33,577 bases of DNA. Origin: Pseudomonas sp. ACM7 (GTDB taxonomy: Bacteria > Pseudomonadota > Gammaproteobacteria > Pseudomonadales > Pseudomonadaceae). The translations under genes were made by a program, and so were the position numbers. The DNA lies in NCBI RefSeq assembly GCF_004136015.1, contig NZ_CP024866.1:6089772-6123348 (forward strand). Direction: 5' to 3'. The notes beneath the pieces are model-generated. The model was given only the letters and a program-made list of their open reading frames with translations. It did not search any database and was not told where the DNA came from. Of the stretch, positions 1-8,014 are shown in pieces (within the stretch, counting starts at the first letter, position 1; every line of letters starts with the position of its first letter).

Positions 1-295
1 GCGCGACCTTCCTGCTTATGCCTGTCGGATCTACGTCGCAGCGTCCCGTGCAAGTATTGGGCTTTAGGGAAACACGCCCCTTTACCCCGCTGCGCCGCCT
101 CTATCCGCTTGCTGTTCGTCAAGCCAGCATTTTGCCTCGGGCTTCCTTCAGATTCGCGGTCACCCGCGACACCCTTGCCTCTGGCTAACACTTCCCCTTG
201 CCGGGTGTGTAGAGGACTTTCACCTCCAAGTCACCAGCGAGGCCACCACAGCCAAGCTGGTTGCGCTTGCGCGCAACGCGCCATGCCTGGCGCAC
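1..295 (-). mobile_element. group II intron, 5' end (domain I), truncated by window edge
   Basis: Read on the minus strand, the segment starts with GTGCGCC, matching the group II intron 5' consensus GUGYG. A short stem follows, then a GCAA-capped hairpin (TTGCGC/GCGCAA). Blocks typical of intron domain I come next: GAGGTGAAAGTCCTC, GGGGAAGTGTTAGCC and CGAATCTGAAGGAAGC. The rest of the ribozyme and any reverse transcriptase/maturase gene lie outside the window. I see no credible coding sequence here. The 5' exon ends ...CGGCTTTTTTACAT, so the intron begins directly downstream of a Rho-independent terminator, the habit known for bacterial class C introns. I did not assign a class, because EBS1 and domains V/VI are not clearly visible. 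The intron identity rests on recognised motifs, not on a search. Confidence 0.8.
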
Positions 296-299
296 ATGT

Positions 300-325
300 A
301 AAAAAGCCGCAACCTTGGTTGCGGC
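300..325 (-). terminator. Rho-independent terminator of the MMPL exporter gene
   Basis: A 9-bp perfect stem (GCCGCAACC at 306-314 with GGTTGCGGC at 317-325) and a 2-nt loop are followed on the minus strand by six T residues (305-300). It lies about 20 bp after the stop codon of the exporter gene. The group II intron starts four bases after the T tract. Confidence 0.9.
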
Positions 326-345
326 TTTTCTATTTCAGCGTGGGA

Positions 346-2730
346 TCAGTGAGCAAACAACGAGTTGCCCTTCTGCCCCGCCAATTTCTCCGGTTTGATC
401 AGGAACCGTGCCAGCGCTGGCAGCAGCCACAGTGCGCCGAACATGTTCCAGAGCAGCATGAAGGTCAGCATCAGGCCCATGTCGGCCTGGAACTTGATGG
501 CCGAGAAGATCCAGGTGCACACGCCGATCGCCAGGCACAGGCCGGTGAACAGCACGGCTTTACCGGTGGACTTCAGCGTCTGGTAGTACGCCTCTTGCAA
601 CGGCAGACCAGCACGCAGGAAGCTTTCCAGACGGCTGTAGATGTAGATGCCGTAATCCACGCCAATCCCCACCCCGAGCGCCACAACCGGCAGGGTTGCG
701 ACTTTCACGCCGATGCCCATGAAGGCCATGAGGGCGTTTCCGAGTACCGAGGTCAGGACCAGCGGCAGCACGATGCACAACGTCGCTGCCCAGGAGCGGA
801 AGGTGATCATGCACATGGTCGCCACGCAGATGTACACCAGGATCAGGATGGTCAGCTCGGATTCCTTGATCACCTCGTTGGTGGCGGCCTCGATCCCGGC
901 GTTACCGGCGGCAAGGATGAATTCCAGGCCTTCCTTGTTGTTCTCCTTGGCGAAGTCCTGCACTGCATGCACGGCGCGATCCAGGGTTGCGGCCTTGTGA
1001 TCGTTGAGGAACACCAGCACCGGCGCCAATGAGCAGCTGTTGTTGTACAGACCATCAGCCCGAGCAATCGAGTTGTTCAGCACGTCCGGGTTACGCGACA
1101 GGGTTTCCCATTTCAAGTTGCCTTCGTTCATGCCCTTGATCATCTGCTTGGATACGGTCACCAGCGAGATCGCCGACTGCACGCCCTCGGTGTTCTGCAT
1201 CTTCCACATCAGCTCGTCGATCGGCGCCATGGCTTCGTAGCGCGAGCAGCCTTCGGACTTGGTCTTGACCATCACCACCAACACGTCGGAACTGGTGGAG
1301 TAATTGCTGATGATGAAGTTGTTGTCCTTGTTGTAGCGCGAGTCCGGACGCAGTTCCGGAGCGCCCTGATCGAGGTCACCGATTTTCAGGTTCTGGCTGT
1401 ACCAGAGGCCGCCGCCAAAGGCCAGCAAGGCGAGCACAATGGACACCGGCGCCACTTTCGGGCTGGCAAAGTTCGACAGCAGACGCCAGAACGGGTGTTC
1501 GCGGTGCGCGTCTTTCTTGCTGCGTTCAACGGCGCGTTTGCTGATGCCAACGTAGGAAATCGCCACCGGCAGCAGGATCAGGTTGGTGAACACGATCACC
1601 GCCACGCCGATGGACGCGCCGATAGCCAGTTCACGAATTACGCCGATGTCGATGATCAGCAGCGTGATGAAACCCACCGCATCCGCGAGGATCGCAATCA
1701 TCCCTGGCAGAAACAACTGACGGAACGTGCGCCGCGCCGCAGTCAAGGCGTTGTCCGCCTCGCTGGACTGCAAGGCAATACCGTTGATTTTCTGTACGCC
1801 GTGGGAGATACCAATGGCGAAGATCAGGAACGGCACCAGCATCGAGTAGGGATCGAGCCCGAAACCAAAGAAGTGCATCAAACCGAGCTGCCAGACCACC
1901 GCCACCAACGTGGTGCTCAACACCGCCACGGTGCTGCGCATGCAGTTGGTGAACCAGTAGAGCAGGATCAACGTGATGATGAAGGCGACGCCGAAGAACA
2001 TTACCACCATGACCAGCCCATCGATCAGGTCGCCGACTTTCTTGGCGAAACCGACGATGTGGATCTGCACGTTAGGGTTCTGGGCTTCGAATTTGTTGCG
2101 GATCTTGTCTTCGAGTTCGTGAGAGAACTTGCGATAGTCCAGCGCCAGCAACTTGCCTTGGTCCTGCGGGTCCGGGTAGGACTCCAGCAGCGGGATGTCG
2201 ACAATGCTCGACTTGAAGTCGTTGGCCACCAGACGCCCGACCTGACCGGACTTGAGCACGTTGTTGCGCAACAGGTCGAGGCTTTGCTGGGAGCCGTTGT
2301 AGCTCTGCGGAATCACTTCACCACCGGCGAAGCCCTCCTCTGTCACTTCGGTCCAGCGTACGCTCGGGCTCCACAGCGACTTGAGACCGGAACGGTCAAC
2401 ACCGGAAATGTAGAACACCTCGTCATTGATCTGACGCAGAGTCTCCATGTACTCCTTGGAGAAGATGTCGCCATCAGTGGCTTCCACCGAGATGCGCACC
2501 GTGTTGCCCAGGTTCGCCAGATCGTTGCGATGCTCCATCATCTTTTGAATGAACGGATGCTCGAGCGGGATCATTTTTTCGAAACTGGTGGACGGCCGGA
2601 TCAGCGTCGCTTGCCAGAACAGGAAAATACTGACCAGCAGGCAGATGACGATCACTGCCGGGCGGTTGTTGAAAATCAGGCGTTCGAGAAACGTCGCCTT
2701 GTCATGATGATGAGTGCTCAAGGATGTCAT
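346..2730 (-). CDS. RND-superfamily exporter, MMPL type
   Basis: This 794-residue inner-membrane protein has the two-fold RND/MMPL layout. It starts with one membrane segment (about residues 25-43) and a large periplasmic domain, followed by a cluster of membrane helices; the second half repeats this plan. The second half carries GVGIGVDYGIYIYSR near residues 686-700, with Asp692 in the usual proton-relay position. The matching place in the first half reads FAIGISHGVQKIN without an acidic residue. The N terminus is His-rich (THHHDK). The start follows a GAAGGCGGG element. The gene lies 28 bp after the YCF48-like gene and is probably cotranscribed with it. In other proteobacteria such MMPL/YCF48 pairs occur beside DUF1302 and DUF1329 genes, which are absent here. 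The substrate cannot be read from the sequence; lipid or hydrophobic cargo is a guess from the family. Confidence 0.9.
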   Translation of the reverse strand: MTSLSTHHHDKATFLERLIFNNRPAVIVICLLVSIFLFWQATLIRPSTSFEKMIPLEHPFIQKMMEHRNDLANLGNTVRISVEATDGDIFSKEYMETLRQINDEVFYISGVDRSGLKSLWSPSVRWTEVTEEGFAGGEVIPQSYNGSQQSLDLLRNNVLKSGQVGRLVANDFKSSIVDIPLLESYPDPQDQGKLLALDYRKFSHELEDKIRNKFEAQNPNVQIHIVGFAKKVGDLIDGLVMVVMFFGVAFIITLILLYWFTNCMRSTVAVLSTTLVAVVWQLGLMHFFGFGLDPYSMLVPFLIFAIGISHGVQKINGIALQSSEADNALTAARRTFRQLFLPGMIAILADAVGFITLLIIDIGVIRELAIGASIGVAVIVFTNLILLPVAISYVGISKRAVERSKKDAHREHPFWRLLSNFASPKVAPVSIVLALLAFGGGLWYSQNLKIGDLDQGAPELRPDSRYNKDNNFIISNYSTSSDVLVVMVKTKSEGCSRYEAMAPIDELMWKMQNTEGVQSAISLVTVSKQMIKGMNEGNLKWETLSRNPDVLNNSIARADGLYNNSCSLAPVLVFLNDHKAATLDRAVHAVQDFAKENNKEGLEFILAAGNAGIEAATNEVIKESELTILILVYICVATMCMITFRSWAATLCIVLPLVLTSVLGNALMAFMGIGVKVATLPVVALGVGIGVDYGIYIYSRLESFLRAGLPLQEAYYQTLKSTGKAVLFTGLCLAIGVCTWIFSAIKFQADMGLMLTFMLLWNMFGALWLLPALARFLIKPEKLAGQKGNSLFAH

Positions 2731-2758
2731 AGACCCGCCTTCTTATTATTTGCCCGGC

Positions 2759-3826
2759 TCATTTGGACGACCCATTTTTTCCATTCTCTGCGCCGGTTGG
2801 CGAAGTGACGCGAACGCCACCCTGTCCTGCCAGAATCAGATTGCCGTTGCCCGCTGCGGTGACTGCCGAAACGGAAATGCGATCCGGACGGTTGAACACG
2901 CTGAAGGTTTCGCCGTTGTCGTTGCTGCGGATCACCGAGCCACCGTTGCCGACGATCACGATGGAACCGTCGTCGAGCAGCGTCGCGCCGGACAGACCGA
3001 ATTCCAGCGCACCGCGAGCGGCCTTGAGTTCAACCGGTTCCCAGGTCGTGCCGAAATCGGTGGAGCGAAACAGATTGCCCCGCAACCCGTAGGCCAGCAG
3101 CGTATTGGCTTGAGCGGTGCCGATCACACCAAACAGCGAGCCCTCATAGGGACCTTCAAGCTTCTCCCAGGTTTGGCCCCAGTCGGCGGAGCGGAACATG
3201 CTGCCCTGCTCGCCGACGATGAACAGACCGGAATCCTTGACCGCCGCGATGGCGTTGAGGTGGTACTGGTCTTCGTTGTCGAGGCGATCGCTGACATCTT
3301 CCCAGTTCTTGCCGCCGTCGGTGGTGGCCAGCAACGCGCCATAAGCACCCACGGCAAAGCCGCTGTTGACGTCCTGGAACCAGACGTCGAGCAGCGGCGA
3401 TTCACGTTTCAGATCTTCGAATTGCTTGGTCCAGGTGACGCCGCCGTCCTCGCTCGCGAGGATCTGCGCGTCATGGCCGACAGCCCAGCCGTGTTTGTCG
3501 TCGACGAAATACACCGACGTCAGCAGTTGCCGCGTCGGCACCTTGGCTTGGGTCCAGGTCGCGCCCTGGTCATCGGAATACAAAATGTGCCCGCGATCCC
3601 CGGCCGCCACCAGGCGCTTGCCGGCGTGCACGACATCGAGCATCAGGCTCTTGCTGGCTTTGGCAGATTCAACGGAATAAACAATGTCGGATGCTGGCGC
3701 AGCAGCGGCCAGCGCAGGTGCCGACAGCACGGCACAGCCCAACAGCGAGAGCGCTGTAGCCAGCAACGCGAATTTGCGTAGTGCCGGCGGGCGGCAGATA
3801 CCCACACCCATGACAGGCTCACTCAT
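2759..3826 (-). CDS. YCF48-related / BNR-repeat beta-propeller protein, exported
   Basis: This 355-residue protein is built from repeated blades of the form 'S-x-D-x-G-x-T-W' (DDQGATWTQ, EDGGVTWTK, TDGGKNWED, ADWGQTWEK, TDFGTTWEP, NDNGETFSV). They are typical of the photosystem II assembly factor YCF48 and of sialidase-like BNR propellers. An N-terminal signal sequence is present. LLGC near residue 31 could be a lipobox, but cleavage after APALA is also possible. I chose the ATG at 3826 because GGGGGAAGG precedes it; the in-frame ATG at 3877 has no such support and would add 17 residues before the signal. It is the first gene of a two-gene unit with the MMPL exporter, so it may be a periplasmic partner of that transporter. 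No catalytic residues are evident and the function is unknown. Confidence 0.88.
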   Translation of the reverse strand: MSEPVMGVGICRPPALRKFALLATALSLLGCAVLSAPALAAAAPASDIVYSVESAKASKSLMLDVVHAGKRLVAAGDRGHILYSDDQGATWTQAKVPTRQLLTSVYFVDDKHGWAVGHDAQILASEDGGVTWTKQFEDLKRESPLLDVWFQDVNSGFAVGAYGALLATTDGGKNWEDVSDRLDNEDQYHLNAIAAVKDSGLFIVGEQGSMFRSADWGQTWEKLEGPYEGSLFGVIGTAQANTLLAYGLRGNLFRSTDFGTTWEPVELKAARGALEFGLSGATLLDDGSIVIVGNGGSVIRSNDNGETFSVFNRPDRISVSAVTAAGNGNLILAGQGGVRVTSPTGAENGKNGSSK

Positions 3827-4103
3827 AGACCTTCCCCCATTATTATTGTTAGGTCGTTCAACCTTTCTGGGCGCCATAAGGGTGCTCTTTGCGAATGCCT
3901 TTTCTGGAGCATAGTCCTGAAATACGCAATCTAGAGCCCCTTCGGAAGCTGGCTTATCCTATCGAGGTTTGGAAAGGTCTGACAATCGACGCCACGTTAT
4001 GTTTTGTTAACTGGGGGGATAACGGACGTGGGTGAATGTGGGGGTATTCGGACGGATGATGGATGAATCAAGTGGAGAAAGCCGTGGTGTCTGCTCTGAC
4101 GTC

Positions 4104-4186
4104 TTCGCGAGCAAGCCCGCTCCCACATTTAACCGTGTTCTACCAGAAGAATGCGGTCGAATGTGGGAGCGGGCTTGCTCGCGAAA
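4104..4186. repeat. REPIN (two inverted REPs, GGGCTTGCTCGC variant)
   Basis: Two inverted copies of a REP sequence are separated by about 30 bp: 4104-4130 (TTCGCGAGCAAGCCCGCTCC...) and 4160-4186 (...GAGCGGGCTTGCTCGCGAA). This is the typical P. fluorescens REP doublet, a nonautonomous element thought to be mobilised by a RAYT transposase encoded elsewhere. It differs from the other three GTGGGAGCG-type doublets in this window by C in place of T within AAGC(T/C)CG. Confidence 0.9.
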
Positions 4187-4192
4187 GGAGCG

Positions 4193-4217
4193 CTGCGGTC
4201 TGCCAGGCAGACCGCAG
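4193..4217 (-). terminator. hairpin after pepN, possible terminator
   Basis: A perfect 12-bp inverted repeat (CTGCGGTCTGCC / GGCAGACCGCAG) is centred on one base, starting 9 bp after the pepN stop. On the minus strand it is followed by CGCTCCTTTCG, which is only weakly T-rich, so intrinsic termination is uncertain. Confidence 0.5.
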
Positions 4218-4225
4218 TGTCAATA

Positions 4226-6883
4226 TCAAGCCAGGCTTTTGCTGACCACTTCAAACACATCGCTCGACAGCTGACCCGAAGCGCGAATCCGCTCCAGCTC
4301 ACCTTTCATCAACGCCTGACGCGCGTCGTCATACTTGCGCCAGCGAGTCAGCGGCGCCAACTGCCGAGAAGCGATCTGCGGATTAAACCCGTTCAACTCA
4401 ATCACCAGATCCGCCAGGAACCGATAACCCGAGCCATCGGCCGCATGGAAATTGATCAGGTTCTGCCCGGCGAACGCGCCGACCAGTGCCCGCACCTTGT
4501 TCGGGTTCTTGATATTGAACGCCGGATGCTGCATCAACGCCTTGACCCGCTCCAGACCACCGGGCAATACACTGCCGGCCTGGACGCTGAACCACTGATC
4601 CATGACCAGCGGATTGTCCTTGAAGTGCTCGGCAAAACTCGCCAGTGCCGTGGCCTTCTCTTCTTCGAACGACGAATTCACCAGCACCGCCAACGCCGTC
4701 AGGCGCTCGGTCATGTTATCGCTCGTCTCGAATTGCTCCAGCGTCGCCGCCAATACTTCCGGTTTACCGCTGAGCATCAGGTACGACAGCGCAATGTTCT
4801 GCAACGCGCGACGAGCGAAGTGCTCGGCCTCGGCTACATATGGGGTTTTCTTCGAGAGATCGCGATTGGCCTGATAACGCAGCCACAACGCCTCGAACAA
4901 ACCCTCTGCCAATTGTTTACGAGCAAACTCGCGAGCTATGTGAATGGCGTCAACGTCAGCCACTTCGCTGATTTCTGTCAGATACGCCTCGCCCGGCAAC
5001 GAAAGCATTTCCGCGACCATCGCCTGATCCAGCGTCTCGTCAGACAACACGGTGCGCAAGGCAGAAATCAGACGCTGATCCAGCACCAGTTTCTCGCCCT
5101 TTTGCTGCTGAGCAATCAGCTCTTGCAGCACCTGAACCGACAATTGCTGACCCGCATCCCAGCGGTTGAAACCGTCGCTGTCGTGTTGCATCAGGAACAT
5201 CAGCTGATCGCGGTTGTACGGGAAGCTCAGTTTCACCGGCGCCGAGAAGCCACGCAGCAACGAAGGCAATGGCTGTTCCGCGATGTCGATGAAGGTGAAT
5301 GTCTGCTCGGCTTCGGTCACCGAAATGACCCGTGAGGTGCCCTGAACGCTAGCTTCACCGGAAAGACGCAACGCAATGGCCGCGCCTTTGGAGTCCAGCA
5401 GGCCTAACTCGACCGGAATCACGAACGGCAACTTCTCAACCTTGTCCGGGGTTGCCGGGCAGCTTTGACGGAACGTCAGGCTGTAGGTTTTCGCCGCCGC
5501 GTCATAGGACTCGCTGACCGCCAAACGCGGTGTGCCGGCCTGGCTGTACCAGCGCTTGAACTGGGTCAGGTCGACACCGTTGGCGTCTTCCATTGCTTTA
5601 ATGAAGTCGTCGCAGGTCACGGCCTGGCCGTCATGGCGTTCGAAGTACAGGTCGCTGCCTTTACGGAAGCCTTCGGCTCCGAGCAAGGTATGGATCATGC
5701 CGACCACTTCCGAACCCTTTTCGTACACGGTCAGGGTGTAGAAATTGGAAATCTCGATGAAGCTGTCCGGGCGCACGGCGTGAGCCATGGGACCAGCATC
5801 TTCGGCGAACTGGTGGGTGCGTAGGTATGCCACATCCTGGATGCGCTTGACCGTGGCCGAGTTCATGTCGGCGGAGAAGCCCGAATCGCGGAACACGGTG
5901 AAGCCTTCCTTCAGCGACAACTGGAACCAGTCGCGGCAGGTCACGCGGTTGCCCGACCAGTTGTGGAAGTACTCGTGGGCAACGATCGCCTCGACCCGCT
6001 GGTGCGCGGCGTCGGTCGCGGTTTCAGCGCGGGCCAGCACGGCGCTGGAGTTGAAGATGTTGAGGCCCTTGTTCTCCATGGCGCCCATGTTGAAGTCGTT
6101 GACTGCGACGATCATGAAGATGTCCAGGTCGTACTCGCGACCGTAAACCTCTTCGTCCCAGCGCATGGACTTTTTCAGGCTGTTCATGGCGTGCTGGCAC
6201 TTGTCGATGTTTTCCGGCTCGACATAAATGCGCAGCGCCACAGCGCGCTCGGTCATGGTGGTGAAGGTGTCTTCGACGCACCACAAATCACCGGCCACCA
6301 GCGCGAACAGGTAGGCCGGTTTCTTGAACGGATCTTCCCAGGTCGCCCAGTGCCGGCCGTCTTCGCCGGGACCTGAGGCAATCGGGTTGCCGTTGGACAG
6401 CAGCACTGGATAGCTGTGCTGCTCGGCGACGACCGTGGTGGTGAACGTACTCATCACGTCCGGACGGTCGAGGTAATAGGTGATCTTGCGGAAGCCTTCG
6501 GCCTCGCACTGGGTGCAGAACATCGTGCCGGATTTGTACAGGCCTTCCAGCGCAGTGTTGGTTTCCGGATGGATCCTGACGCTGGTGTCGACCGTGAAAG
6601 TGGTGCTGGTCGGGTGCAGGGTCAGGTGATTTTCGGTCAACTGGTAGTCGGCTTCACTCAGTTCGCGGTCGGCCAACGTCACCGACAGCAGGTCGAGTTG
6701 CTGACCGTCCAGCACCAGCGGCGGCAGGCCCGGGCCACGCTCAGGATTGCGGCGCATCACCAGTTGCGCATGGACCAGGCTGTGGTCCTCGAACAACTCG
6801 AAGGTCAGGTGCGTCTCGTCGATCAGGTACTCGGGCGCCTGATAGTCCTTCAGGTAGATCATCTTCGGTTGTTCGGTGCGCAT
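4226..6883 (-). CDS. pepN: aminopeptidase N (M1 family)
   Basis: This 885-residue cytoplasmic zinc metalloprotease removes N-terminal amino acids from peptides. The M1 exopeptidase motif GAMEN is at residues 267-271. The zinc site HEYFH is at 303-307 in VAHEYFHNWSGNRVT, with the third zinc ligand Glu326 in LKEGFT. Length is close to that of E. coli PepN (870). The chosen start has AGGA about nine bases upstream. An internal ATG at codon 8 (MIYLKDYQAPEY) is an alternative that would lose little. It is the last gene of the nadK-to-pepN unit, 10 bp after the DUF2797 gene, with a hairpin and a REPIN downstream. The GC-rich reading frames on the opposite strand are shadows. Confidence 0.97.
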   Translation of the reverse strand: MRTEQPKMIYLKDYQAPEYLIDETHLTFELFEDHSLVHAQLVMRRNPERGPGLPPLVLDGQQLDLLSVTLADRELSEADYQLTENHLTLHPTSTTFTVDTSVRIHPETNTALEGLYKSGTMFCTQCEAEGFRKITYYLDRPDVMSTFTTTVVAEQHSYPVLLSNGNPIASGPGEDGRHWATWEDPFKKPAYLFALVAGDLWCVEDTFTTMTERAVALRIYVEPENIDKCQHAMNSLKKSMRWDEEVYGREYDLDIFMIVAVNDFNMGAMENKGLNIFNSSAVLARAETATDAAHQRVEAIVAHEYFHNWSGNRVTCRDWFQLSLKEGFTVFRDSGFSADMNSATVKRIQDVAYLRTHQFAEDAGPMAHAVRPDSFIEISNFYTLTVYEKGSEVVGMIHTLLGAEGFRKGSDLYFERHDGQAVTCDDFIKAMEDANGVDLTQFKRWYSQAGTPRLAVSESYDAAAKTYSLTFRQSCPATPDKVEKLPFVIPVELGLLDSKGAAIALRLSGEASVQGTSRVISVTEAEQTFTFIDIAEQPLPSLLRGFSAPVKLSFPYNRDQLMFLMQHDSDGFNRWDAGQQLSVQVLQELIAQQQKGEKLVLDQRLISALRTVLSDETLDQAMVAEMLSLPGEAYLTEISEVADVDAIHIAREFARKQLAEGLFEALWLRYQANRDLSKKTPYVAEAEHFARRALQNIALSYLMLSGKPEVLAATLEQFETSDNMTERLTALAVLVNSSFEEEKATALASFAEHFKDNPLVMDQWFSVQAGSVLPGGLERVKALMQHPAFNIKNPNKVRALVGAFAGQNLINFHAADGSGYRFLADLVIELNGFNPQIASRQLAPLTRWRKYDDARQALMKGELERIRASGQLSSDVFEVVSKSLA

Positions 6884-6893
6884 GCTGGAGTCC

Positions 6894-7724
6894 TTACTGA
6901 TGCACGGCGAGCTGGTAGGCCGTGTATTTACGAATATTGATTACGCCGGTGTCGAAAATCAGGTACTGGCCCTTGATTCCCAACAGCGTGCCTTCGGCGA
7001 TCGGATTCTTGTCCAGGTTGAAGCTGACGATCTTGGCCGGGTATTGCTCGACCGGATAGCGGATTTCGAGCGTTTCTACATCGGCAATAGTCTGGATCGC
7101 CTGTAGGCCGAATCGTTCCTGTAAACCTTGCAATCCTTCGGCGCAGCTGTCGAACAGCTGATCACGAACCTGCGCCAGGTCGACCGACACCGCATCGCCC
7201 TTGAGTAAAGCACGCCAGTTGGTCTTGTCCGCCACCTGACTGCGGAACAGGTCCTCGACGAAGCCCGACTGTTGACGGGTCGAGACGCGCATGATCGGCA
7301 AGGCCTGACGGGCGCCCTGATCGATCCAACGGGTCGGCAGCTGGGTGGCGCGGGTAATCCCGACCTTCACCCCCGAAGAGTTGGACAGATACACAATGTG
7401 ATCCGTCATGCAGAACTTCTCGCCCCACTCTGGCTCACGGCAGGTGCCAGCGTCGTAGTGGCAACGCTCCGGGCTCATGATGCAGATATCGCATTGGGCC
7501 AGTTTGGTCATGCACGGGTAGCAGTAACCCTGGCTGAAACTGGTTTTGGTCTTGCGTCCACAATGGGTGCAGTGAATCGCCCCCAGGTATTCCAGGCGCA
7601 CCGTGGTCCCGATCAAGGGATTGGCCGGCACCTCGACGTCGTCCAGACGAAACGCGTACTGCACGTTCGGCCCGTCAAGGCGCGCCGACATTTTGCTGAT
7701 TGCACCGCGGCCAATCTCGATCAA
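6894..7724 (-). CDS. DUF2797 family protein, zinc-ribbon plus GIY-YIG-like segment
   Basis: This protein of about 276 residues belongs to the DUF2797 family, whose function is unknown. It shows two C-x2-C knuckles (Cys52/55 and Cys68/71, counted from the TTG start) and further cysteines at 78, 81, 88, 95 and 105, suggesting a zinc-binding module. After it comes HIVYLSNSSGVKVGITR...RW, then a later FVEDLF, an arrangement resembling a GIY-YIG nuclease core; that resemblance is my inference. The start is uncertain. TTG at 7724 overlaps the TGA of the DUF1315 gene (TTGA), which suggests translational coupling. ATG at 7691 (MSARLDGP) is the alternative. Neither has a strong Shine-Dalgarno. The open frame runs further upstream but only over the DUF1315 gene. 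Confidence 0.82.
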   Translation of the reverse strand: MIEIGRGAISKMSARLDGPNVQYAFRLDDVEVPANPLIGTTVRLEYLGAIHCTHCGRKTKTSFSQGYCYPCMTKLAQCDICIMSPERCHYDAGTCREPEWGEKFCMTDHIVYLSNSSGVKVGITRATQLPTRWIDQGARQALPIMRVSTRQQSGFVEDLFRSQVADKTNWRALLKGDAVSVDLAQVRDQLFDSCAEGLQGLQERFGLQAIQTIADVETLEIRYPVEQYPAKIVSFNLDKNPIAEGTLLGIKGQYLIFDTGVINIRKYTAYQLAVHQ

Positions 7725-7981
7725 TGGACGGCATCCGATTTGAACAGGATATTCGGCACTTCGATCGACTTGGAGCCGCACTCCTGCACGCCCATGTAAC
7801 CGGTGCGATGGTCTTCGGGCAGGTTCTGGATTTCCCAGGCGATCATCGCTTGCAGCGACAGTTCGCGTTGTTCGGCGGTGAGTTTGCCACCGTCGGACCA
7901 TTTACCGATTTCCACCGCCAGTTTCAGGCTCTGGTAGATATCAGGGGTGATGTTGTTGATCATTTCGTTAAAAGAGGACAT
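7721..7981 (-). CDS. DUF1315 family small protein
   Basis: This 86-residue protein has the DUF1315 features MSSFNEMINNITPDIYQSLKLAVE at its start and GKWxDGxxLTxEQRE in the middle. Such proteins are short, soluble and of unknown function. I chose the ATG at 7981, which has GGAG seven bases upstream, over a TTG one codon earlier. The stop overlaps the possible start of the DUF2797 gene, so the two are probably translated together. It lies 33 bp after the rhomboid gene and seems to be an internal member of the nadK-pepN unit. Confidence 0.85.
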   Translation of the reverse strand: MSSFNEMINNITPDIYQSLKLAVEIGKWSDGGKLTAEQRELSLQAMIAWEIQNLPEDHRTGYMGVQECGSKSIEVPNILFKSDAVH

Positions 7982-8014
7982 CAAGGGCTCCGCGCTCTTT
8001 AATACATAACAGTT

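Larger units (their letters stand above)
3827..4225. other. intergenic region between YCF48-like gene and pepN
   Basis: About 400 bp without a credible gene. It holds the presumed promoter region of the YCF48/MMPL unit (3830-4030; no strong -35/-10 pair seen), a REPIN (4104-4186) and a perfect hairpin after pepN (4193-4217). The short ORFs across the REPIN have no ribosome binding site or recognisable content. Confidence 0.7.

Noticed and set aside
109..1032. 307-codon frame across the left edge
   Set aside because: It spans intron domain I, a terminator and the antisense of the exporter, so it cannot be one real gene.
1495..2808. 437-codon open frame opposite the MMPL exporter
   Set aside because: Low-complexity Gln/His/Asp-rich translation with no start signal; the minus-strand exporter explains the region.
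4104..4186. CRISPR-like repeat array
   Set aside because: Only two inverted copies with one spacer; the sequence is a REP doublet found elsewhere in the window.
4032..4274. Short frames over the REPIN before pepN
   Set aside because: They are created by the inverted REPs and have no coding character.
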